From FW021-bin31 sp964422465 (GTDB taxonomy: Bacteria; Bacteroidota; Bacteroidia; Chitinophagales; Chitinophagaceae), in assembly GCA_964422465.1 (NCBI GenBank), contig CAYRBD010000040.1:1-27774 (forward strand): a stretch of DNA of 27,774 nt, in the 5' to 3' direction. The notes beneath the pieces are model-generated. The model was not told the origin of the DNA, made no database searches, and was given only the letters and a program-made list of their open reading frames with translations. The translations under genes and the position numbers were made by a program. Shown one piece after another: positions 1 to 7,100 of this stretch; within the stretch, counting starts at the first letter, position 1; each line of letters opens with the position of its first letter.

Positions 1-86
1 TACAGGATGATTTTCTGAAACTGGCAGCAGATGATGAATTCGGGAGGAAGTTACAGGATTTAAAATTGATAGGTAAAAAAGGATAA
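1..86 (+). CDS. 3' end of an unidentified gene, possibly a HipB-type antitoxin (partial)
   Basis: A frame open from the window edge (codons from base 3) runs 27 residues and ends in TAA at 84-86. Its last residues are LQDLKLIGKKG and it is rich in charged residues. The stop shares its final A with the ATG of the hipA-like gene (TAATG), which is the translational coupling normal for antitoxin-toxin pairs. In hipBA operons the gene before hipA encodes an XRE helix-turn-helix antitoxin and repressor, so that is the best guess. The helix-turn-helix itself lies outside the window, so identity is inferred from context only. Confidence 0.5.
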   Translation, partial: QDDFLKLAADDEFGRKLQDLKLIGKKG

Positions 87-1339
87 TGGCAAGTAAAACA
101 GATATATGGGTTTATGCGGATTGGAAAGGTATGGCCGGGCCTAAATGTGTGGGGATATTATCTGCGCAACAGGCTAAAGGAAGAAAGGCATTCAGCTTCT
201 CTTATGATAAGGACTGGATATCATCGCGGGGACAAATTTTGCTTGATCCGGATATTGCTTGGTATAGCGGCCAGCAATATTCCTCTTCTAATGAAAAGGA
301 AAATTTTGGCGTATTTCTGGATTCTATGCCGGATACATGGGGAAGGACCTTAATGAAACGTCGTGCTGCCATTCAGGCAAGAGAACAAGATAAGCCGGTC
401 CCTGTTCTATACGACATTGATTTTTTACTGGGCGTTCACGACCTGAGCCGTATGGGAGCTTTACGGTTTAAAAAGGACCCTGAAGGTGATTTCCTGGATA
501 ATGATCCGGTTTCTCCCGCGCCTCCATGGACAAGTGTCAGAGAGCTGCAACATGGAGCAGCGCTTATTGAATCGAATAAAGATACGGCTGAAGTTAGAAA
601 ATGGCTGGCTATGCTCATGGCACCCGGTTCCTCACTGGGCGGTGCCAGGCCCAAAGCTAATGTGCTAGACGAAAAGGGAAACTTGTGGATTGCCAAGTTT
701 CCTTCGAACAATGATATGATTGATAAAGGAGCTTGGGAGTATCTTGCATATCGGCTTGCTGTTAATGCGGGAATTGAAATGACGGAATCCCGAATAGAAA
801 AAGTGGCTGGAAAACATCATACTTTTTTTACAAAACGTTTTGACCGGGATAAGAAAGAGCGAATTCATTTCGCCTCTGCAATGACCATGACCGGTAAAAA
901 TGAAACACTTATTCGTGAAGAAGTACCTTCTTACCTGGATATTGTGGAGTTTATCCAGTTTTTAGGAATGAATATTACAGAAGACCTTCATCAACTTTGG
1001 CGAAGGATGGTTTTTAATATTCTTATTTCAAATACCGATGACCATTTAAGAAATCATGGCTTTATTCTAACTGAAGAAGGCTGGCGTTTGTCACCCGCCT
1101 TTGATATCAATCCTTCTATTGATAAGGATGGATTGGCATTAAATGTTGATATGGATAATAATGCATTGGATATAAAACTGTCTAAAAGTGTAGGCCTATA
1201 TTTCCGGTTAGAAGAAACTGAAATGAATCACATTATTGATGAACTAAAATTATCAATAACCGATTGGAGAGAAATAGCAACAGAAGTAGGAATTCCACGT
1301 GGAGAGCAAATATTGATGCAAAGCGCATTCAATGTTTAG
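86..1339 (+). CDS. hipA: HipA-family serine/threonine kinase (type II toxin-antitoxin toxin)
   Basis: 417 residues, the usual size for a full-length HipA that carries both the N-terminal HipA-N1 subdomain (about residues 5-120) and the kinase core. Kinase landmarks are visible in order: glycine-rich loop APGSSLGGARPKA (about 178-190), ATP-binding lysine in IAKFPS (about 202-207), TKRFDR (about 249-254), catalytic loop NTDDHLRNHG (about 316-325) and the metal-binding aspartate in AFDINPS (about 337-343). E. coli HipA phosphorylates glutamyl-tRNA synthetase and induces persistence; the target here is unknown. The start ATG overlaps the stop of the preceding frame by one base, so the two are probably one operon with autoregulation by the partner. 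No inactivating change is seen in the motifs. The family is clear; toxin activity is inferred. Confidence 0.9.
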   Translation: MASKTDIWVYADWKGMAGPKCVGILSAQQAKGRKAFSFSYDKDWISSRGQILLDPDIAWYSGQQYSSSNEKENFGVFLDSMPDTWGRTLMKRRAAIQAREQDKPVPVLYDIDFLLGVHDLSRMGALRFKKDPEGDFLDNDPVSPAPPWTSVRELQHGAALIESNKDTAEVRKWLAMLMAPGSSLGGARPKANVLDEKGNLWIAKFPSNNDMIDKGAWEYLAYRLAVNAGIEMTESRIEKVAGKHHTFFTKRFDRDKKERIHFASAMTMTGKNETLIREEVPSYLDIVEFIQFLGMNITEDLHQLWRRMVFNILISNTDDHLRNHGFILTEEGWRLSPAFDINPSIDKDGLALNVDMDNNALDIKLSKSVGLYFRLEETEMNHIIDELKLSITDWREIATEVGIPRGEQILMQSAFNV

Positions 1340-1415
1340 TGAGAGATTTCAACTTATAATAGGATTGGAAAGACTTTTAGAAGAAGGATTTATTGAATGG
1401 AGCTATTATCAATAA
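1332..1415 (+). CDS. Possible small ORF overlapping the hipA end
   Basis: An ATG at 1332, eight bases before the hipA stop is complete, opens a 27-codon frame (MFSERFQLIIGLERLL... ending WSYYQ) closed by TAA at 1413. It is amphipathic and could be a short coupled peptide, or the truncated start of a third gene. I recognise no family and the length is within what chance allows. Confidence 0.2.
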   Translation: MFSERFQLIIGLERLLEEGFIEWSYYQ

Positions 1416-1446
1416 GAAGTTGTTCGACAAGCGATCTTACTATAGA

Positions 1447-1480
1447 ACAAAAAGTACTGATTATCAGCACTTTATTTTAT
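1447..1480. terminator. Bidirectional intrinsic terminator between hipA and tRNA-Ser
   Basis: AAGTACTGA (1452-1460) and TCAGCACTT (1464-1472) form a nine-pair stem, one pair being G-U or A-C depending on strand, around a three-base loop. The plus strand continues TTATTTTAT. The minus strand continues TTTTTGTT. It can therefore end both hipA transcripts and the convergent tRNA transcript. Confidence 0.7.
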
Positions 1481-1571
<91 letters not shown>

Positions 1572-1598
1572 TCAAATGTGTTTATCCCTGCAAAAATG

Positions 1599-1606
1599 CA
1601 AAGGTA
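1599..1606 (-). promoter_or_regulatory. Bacteroidota -7 element of the tRNA-Ser promoter
   Basis: The minus strand reads TACCTTTG, a full match to TAnnTTTG, placed 28-35 bases upstream of the tRNA 5' end. That would leave a leader of about 20 bases. No good -33 TTG is visible at the right distance. Confidence 0.55.
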
Positions 1607-1634
1607 GGTATTGATTTCTGAAATGAAAGCCTCT

Positions 1635-2111
1635 TTATTTTCTCATCTTTCTTTTTATGGAAAATTCTTTCTGCTGCTGCTCCTCTTTTTTGAGGATGGC
1701 AACCGTGAGGCGGCTGACTGCTACCAGGCGGCGTTCATCATCATGGATTTTTATATCCCATACGTGGGTGCTTCGGCCCAGATGCAGGGGGAAGGCTACG
1801 CCATGCACATAGCCGTCTTTTGCCGATCGAATGTGGCTCACATTTAGAGATATACCCACGCAATAATGGGTATCCATATCAATGACCAAACCCGAAGCTA
1901 CACTACCTATAGTCTCTGCCAGGGCGGCGGAAGCCCCACCATGCAAGAGCCCGTATGGTTGCTTTGTTCGCTGGTCCACCGGCATGGTGGCACGCAGATG
2001 GTCTCTCGCTATTTCTGTAAATTCTATGCCCAGAACCTCTGCCAGCGTGTCTTTTGCCATGTCGTTTAAGGAATCGAGACTTACATCCAGGTTGTGCCAA
2101 ATTATATGCAT
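1635..2111 (-). CDS. Hotdog-fold acyl-CoA thioesterase, YdiI/MenI-like
   Basis: 158 residues, one PaaI/YdiI-type hotdog domain. The helix motif GLLHGGASAALAETIGSVA (about 54-72) closely matches E. coli YdiI (MenI), the 1,4-dihydroxy-2-naphthoyl-CoA hydrolase of menaquinone synthesis. The YdiI active-site set Gln48/His54/Gly55/Glu63 aligns with Gln51/His57/Gly58/Glu66 here. The C-terminus carries a basic tail (KEFSIKRKMRK) beyond the fold. It lies 47 bases downstream of coaD on the same strand and may be read from that operon. Other members of the family act on unrelated acyl-CoAs, and no other men gene is in the window, so the substrate is not settled; the thioesterase call is firm. Confidence 0.88.
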   Translation of the reverse strand: MHIIWHNLDVSLDSLNDMAKDTLAEVLGIEFTEIARDHLRATMPVDQRTKQPYGLLHGGASAALAETIGSVASGLVIDMDTHYCVGISLNVSHIRSAKDGYVHGVAFPLHLGRSTHVWDIKIHDDERRLVAVSRLTVAILKKEEQQQKEFSIKRKMRK

Positions 2112-2158
2112 GATCGTAGTAAAAAATAAGTGTTCTAAAATAGTATTGTTTGAAGTTG

Positions 2159-2647
2159 TCAGGCCAAAATAAGGTTATCGTTTTTCAGGTCATCCAGTAT
2201 TGTTTCAGGGAGGAAAGCGCTTACATCCCCCCCGTTCCTGAGCACGTCTCTGACTAGTGTGGAGGCTAGGGTACTATATTCAGGAGAGGCAAACAAAAGA
2301 AGAGTCTCCAGGTTTTTTAATAATTTTTTGTTCATATCTGCAATGGCCCTTTCGTATTCAAAATCCCTCACGCTGCGGATACCCCGTACGATGTATTGGG
2401 CCCCAATACCTTTGCAAATATTAACAGTCAGGCCCTCATAGCTTATTACTTTTATTTTGGATTCACTTTTAAAGAGTTCCTCCAGCCAGTACAGTCGTTT
2501 TTTCAGGGAAAACATAGATACTTTTTCGGCGTTTACGCCAATGCCGATATACAATTGATCCACCAGAGGCAGGATCCGGTTTATAATATCTATATGTCCG
2601 AGGGTTACAGGATCAAAAGAGCCTGGGAATAATGCTGCTTTTTTCAT
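2159..2647 (-). CDS. coaD: Phosphopantetheine adenylyltransferase
   Basis: 162 residues, the normal size. It transfers AMP from ATP to 4'-phosphopantetheine to give dephospho-CoA, the penultimate step of CoA synthesis, in the cytoplasm. The nucleotidyltransferase signature GSFDPVTLGHIDII starts at residue 8, carrying the T/HxGH motif. IVRGIRSVRDFEYE is the family's central motif, and the late STLVRDVL contributes the ISSTxxR-type ATP contact. The frame stays open 29 codons upstream to a TTG, but the ATG at 2645-2647 (MKKAALFPGSFDP) gives the family N-terminus. It begins seven bases after the rsmD stop; this rsmD-coaD pairing is common in bacteria. Confidence 0.96.
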   Translation of the reverse strand: MKKAALFPGSFDPVTLGHIDIINRILPLVDQLYIGIGVNAEKVSMFSLKKRLYWLEELFKSESKIKVISYEGLTVNICKGIGAQYIVRGIRSVRDFEYERAIADMNKKLLKNLETLLLFASPEYSTLASTLVRDVLRNGGDVSAFLPETILDDLKNDNLILA

Positions 2648-2654
2648 GTTATTT

Positions 2655-3197
2655 CTATTCGTCGGGTTGGATAAAGATAGAAAATATTGTAGTACCGTAA
2701 TTTTTTTTCCTGTAAAAAAAGGGATATCCCTCAAAATGATGATCCGGGGTATGTTCTAAAACAAACCATCCCCCGGAATTTAATAATTTATATTCAAAAA
2801 TCTTTTCCGGTATCTGGTCGATGGTTTTCAGGGCATAAGGAGGGCCGGCAAAGATAAAATCATATTGTTCTCCGCTCCTTTGCATGAATTTGAAAACATC
2901 AATAGGTATTATTTTCAACGATATCCCCAGGCTCCTGGCTGTCTTTCGTATAAATTGCACTTGTCTGGAGTCTTGTTCTACTATGGTCAGGTCCTTTGCG
3001 CCCCGTGAGGCCAGTTCATAACTTATGCATCCCGTGCCGCCAAACAAATCCAGTGTTTTGCTTCCCTCGATATGAAAAGCATTCTGGAGAACATTAAACA
3101 AGCCTTCTTTCGCAACATCTGTTGTAGGCCTGGTATGGGGCATTTTTGCAGGCGGTACGATCTTTCTTCCACCCAGTTTTCCACTTATGATTCGCAT
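2655..3197 (-). CDS. rsmD: 16S rRNA (guanine(966)-N2)-methyltransferase
   Basis: 180 residues. RsmD methylates N2 of G966 in 16S rRNA on the assembled small subunit, using S-adenosylmethionine. The typical start is present (MRIISGKLGGRKI), as are TRPTTDVAKEGLFN (about 27-40) and the SAM-binding motif LDLFGGTGCISYELASRGA (about 51-69). The catalytic [DNS]PP[YF] motif reads AGPPY, so its first position is glycine instead of the usual aspartate or asparagine. The frame continues upstream for 30 codons without family similarity, so the ATG at 3195-3197 is chosen. The start overlaps the end of the DUF3822 gene by 13 bases and coaD follows seven bases later: one operon. Confidence 0.92.
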   Translation of the reverse strand: MRIISGKLGGRKIVPPAKMPHTRPTTDVAKEGLFNVLQNAFHIEGSKTLDLFGGTGCISYELASRGAKDLTIVEQDSRQVQFIRKTARSLGISLKIIPIDVFKFMQRSGEQYDFIFAGPPYALKTIDQIPEKIFEYKLLNSGGWFVLEHTPDHHFEGYPFFYRKKNYGTTIFSIFIQPDE

Positions 3198-4057
3198 AAA
3201 GCCAAAGATACCAAATGATAGAAATAATGAGAGGGATGCATCTCCATAGCTGATGGATAAAGGCAGTTTCCGGGACGGTCCAGCCATTCGGTTTGGTTGA
3301 ATTGAGAAGACAATTTATTAACTATTTCATCTGCATTCGGATGAAAGCCGGCCAGGAAGAGCCTGGTTCCGGTTTTTTGCAAATTCAACTGCTGAGCTAC
3401 ATTTAAGACATGATATACCACATCCAGCGGTTTTATTGCCTTATACGATTGTACGAGCAACAATTTTCCGTCAGAAATAACGGCAACTGAAACCCGGTCA
3501 GGATATAGGGAAAGGCAAAGATGTTTCGTGTCGGTTGGCATATCCGCCAATTGCCTTAGCAAGGTGGTTTCATGAAGAGAAACCGACAACTTTGAAAATT
3601 CCTTTTTTGTATAAGACAAAAAAGAGGAGTTTATTGCATAAATCATCCGCGTCTTCCAGGCTGCGACATCATCCGCGAGTAAATCCCTGCTATTTTTTCC
3701 CGGATATAAAAAAGAAAAATAAGACTCCTGCATCTCCGGCTGGTACAGATCAGAAGGAATTGAAGCATAGAAGGGAGTATTGAAGGTGAGCAGAGTTTTT
3801 TTACAGCGTGATGCCAGTATTCCATTTTCCGCAAGAATTTGCGTGATTGTGTTTTTTAACGCCTCTTCATCCAGAGGGGTATCAAAGAGATAATAAACCA
3901 GACGGATAAAATATCGTGTATCCTGCTGAAAAAGTCCCAATTGAAGTTGACGGGGACCCGTGTTCAGCAAAAGCAGGCAATCTTCCCATTGGATATTTTC
4001 TTTGGTCTGGGCGTCTTTTACGATTATCGACGGTGAAGGGAGGGCTGTTTTTGCCAT
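3185..4057 (-). CDS. DUF3822 family protein
   Basis: 290 residues, no signal peptide or membrane segment. The length, the position directly before rsmD and the pattern of strands and helices (for example LCLSLYPDRVSVAVISDGKL, about 180-199) fit DUF3822, a family largely confined to Bacteroidota and usually found beside rsmD and coaD. Strand patterns of this sort are seen in ASKHA/PilM-like ATPase folds, but I cannot confirm this from sequence. It overlaps rsmD by 13 bases and is the first gene of the group, so it is probably co-expressed with rRNA modification and CoA synthesis. Biochemical function is unknown. Confidence 0.8.
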   Translation of the reverse strand: MAKTALPSPSIIVKDAQTKENIQWEDCLLLLNTGPRQLQLGLFQQDTRYFIRLVYYLFDTPLDEEALKNTITQILAENGILASRCKKTLLTFNTPFYASIPSDLYQPEMQESYFSFLYPGKNSRDLLADDVAAWKTRMIYAINSSFLSYTKKEFSKLSVSLHETTLLRQLADMPTDTKHLCLSLYPDRVSVAVISDGKLLLVQSYKAIKPLDVVYHVLNVAQQLNLQKTGTRLFLAGFHPNADEIVNKLSSQFNQTEWLDRPGNCLYPSAMEMHPSHYFYHLVSLALCES

Positions 4058-4076
4058 AAATCTTCTTTATATTCTG

Positions 4077-4084
4077 CAAGTATA
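4077..4084 (-). promoter_or_regulatory. Probable -7 element for the DUF3822-rsmD-coaD operon
   Basis: The minus strand reads TATACTTG, seven of eight matches to TAnnTTTG, 20-27 bases before the DUF3822 start. No -33 motif is evident. Confidence 0.35.
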
Positions 4085-4096
4085 GTGATTTTTGAA

Positions 4097-4104
4097 TAGT
4101 TTTG
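4097..4104 (+). promoter_or_regulatory. -7 element for the PKD protein gene
   Basis: TAGTTTTG is a complete match to TAnnTTTG, 37 bases before the ATG at 4141. The upstream -33 position holds only a weak TTCTG. It lies back to back with the minus-strand element at 4077-4084. Confidence 0.5.
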
Positions 4105-4140
4105 TGCTTTGGCGCCTGTGTTCTGTTATGAACTCAACCT

Positions 4141-7100
4141 ATGTATGACAATTTGATTAGACGAATTTCCGGATACGGAAGGAGGGCTGTTCATGCCTTT
4201 TTATTTCTTATTGGTGTTTTGGGCTGTCTTTCTACTGAATCCGTAAGGGCACAATCTTCGTTAGAGGCCAATTTTTCTGCTGACACCACTTCCGGCTGTT
4301 CCCTGCTGATTGTCAGTTTTTCGGATCAGTCTTCCGGCAGTCCCGTTAGCTGGAATTGGGATTTTGGAAATGGAAATAAATCGACCCTTCAAAACCCGCA
4401 GGCCGTATATAACAAACCCGGCAGGTACACCGTAACGCTCTCCGTTAAGGATAAAGGAAATCATGAGAATACGTTGACAAAGCAGGCTTTTATAACGATT
4501 TCGGATACGCCAAATGTGGATTACCTGGCAAGTCCGGTTTCCGGTTGTTATCCATTGAATGTTAATTTTAAAGACGGGTCTTCTCCCGGGTCCGGCAATA
4601 TAAAGAGTTGGCTTTGGGATTTTGGCGATGGCACTGTTTCTCACCAGCCTAACCCTTCTCATGTATTTAACCGTGCAGGAGCCTTTAATATAACGCTGTC
4701 TGTTACCAATAGCGAGGGCTGCTCCAGCACAATTACGAACAAGTCTGCGATAGTTACCAATGAAGCGGTAAAAGCGAATTTTTCAGCAGATCAGACTTTT
4801 GCCTGTACCACTCCCATGCAGGTTCGTTTTAAGGCAACCGCTGCCGGTCAGGATAAGGTGGCTTACCTATGGGATTTTGGAGACGGCGCCACCGGATCGG
4901 GAGCTAATCCGGTTCACACTTTTTCCAAAAAAGGAGATTATACGGTCCGGCTAATTGCCTCTTCTGTTGAAGGCTGTTCGGATACGGTGGTTAAAAAAGC
5001 CTATATCCAGGCAGGTACCTATAAAACTAGCTTCCTACTGCCGGAAGGCTGTGCCGGGGTCCCCCTGTCTTTTAAAAATATCAGCAGCCCTATGCCGGAT
5101 TCTTCCCTTTGGGACTTTGGAGATGGAGTCCGTAGTTATCAACTTAATACTACACACAAGTTCAAAAATGCAGGCGTTTATAGTGTAAAGTTAATTAATT
5201 TTTATGGTGGATGTACCGATACCTTGACCAAATCACTCACCACCTATCCTTCTCCGGAGGCCAATTTTAAAACAGGCCAGGAAATATTTTGCGGAGCGCC
5301 TGTTTCTGTTTCCTTCCAGGATGCCTCCAGCAATGCTACTTCCTGGTATTGGGATTTTGGAGATGGGAGAACTACGACCCAAAAAGACCCTGTACATTCA
5401 TATAAAAAGGAAGGCCTTTTTGATGTAAAGCTTAAAGTGAAAAACCGGCAAGGCTGTGTGGATTCTATCCGTAAGAAAGAGTATATTCACATCTCAGCAC
5501 CTGTTATCGATTTTAAAGCTTCTGAAAATAGTGGCTGTACCGGGATGAATATTTCTTTCGAGAATCAGGTAAAAAGCCGGGAGTCAATAAAAAATTATTA
5601 TTGGAATTTTGGTGATAACAGCCATTCGACCAGTGCAAACCCCACGCATACTTATTCAAAGGAGGGAACTTATACCGTAACGCTAAAAGTAACTACCGCT
5701 TCAGGTTGTTCAGATTCTTTAATCAAAAAGGCGTTTATCAAAGTGGGGGCGGTACCCGTTGTTGATTTTGGTGCAGATCCCCTTACCGCCTGTCTTGGTG
5801 CTCCCGTTCAATTCACCAACCAATCACAGCCGGCGGGTACTACCTGGGAGTGGCAGTTTCCAAAAGATGGAAATACAACAGAAACAGGGGAAAACCCTTC
5901 GCATCGCTTCCACAGCCTGGGGAAGCAGGACGTTATTCTTACCGTGAATAATAACGGCTGCGAGAAAACGATGACTAAAAAGGAGCTTATTACCATCCAG
6001 CCACCCAAGGCCCGGTTTTCCGTAGAACAAACTTGTACACAACGATATGAAGTAAATTTTACCGATAAATCCGAAAGGGCAACCAATTGGCATTGGGACT
6101 TTGGCGATGGCGCTACTTCGGATGCCCAAACCCCTTCTTCACATCACTACGATCAACCGGGAGTATATTCAGTTTCACTAACGGTAACCAATGGCTCTTG
6201 TTCTTCAAAATATTCCAAAACGATTTATATCATTGATGAAAGTCCTGAGTTAAAAATAAGCGACAGCCCGGTATGTCATGGAGCCAGTGTAACTTTATCT
6301 GCAGAAAATATCAGGGAAGACCGTTTTATAGAAACTTATACCTGGATCACCGGAGATGGAAGAACCCTAAGCAGCGCTCAAAAGGATATAAAAACAACTT
6401 ACAAAAAAAGCGCTCATTATGGTATTCAACTGATTACCACTGATTTAAACGGATGTAAAGATACCAGCGCGTTGGATAGCCTTCAGGTTAGAGGGCCTTT
6501 GGCCAATTTTATGGTAAATTCTCCTGAGGCCTGCCCCGGTACGCAGGTGTCTTTTGAAGATAAAAGTGCAGGTTTGGGGACAGCAATCCAAGAGTGGATA
6601 TGGCAATACGGTGATGGGGAGGTGGATACTTTGTCTATGGGTTCTGTAAGCCACAAATATCCCGATGGAGGGAAATATAAAGTCAGTCTTACTGTAGTGG
6701 ATAAAGAAGGCTGTTCAGATACCCGGACGCGTGCCAATGCAGTGCATATTTATGCTGCCAAAGCTGATTTCTCTACGCCCGATACCCTGATCTGTCCAGG
6801 GGCCCCTATTCATTGGGAAAATAAGGCTATCGGCAGCGGGTTAAAATATTCATGGGATTTTGGTGATGGGACTTTTTCTGATGTTAAAACCCCTTCGAAA
6901 ACTTATTTGGAGGAAGGCATTTATACGGTTTCTCTCCAAGTTAAAACGCAGGAGGGCTGTGCGGATTCCGTGGAAAAGACGAAATATATTCGTGCTGCCG
7001 AGCCTCATGCCAGGCTTGATTATACAGATAACAAGGCCAGTTGTCCGCCTTTTGTGGTATCGGCAGTGAACCAATCATCTAATTACAGAACGGTAGAATG

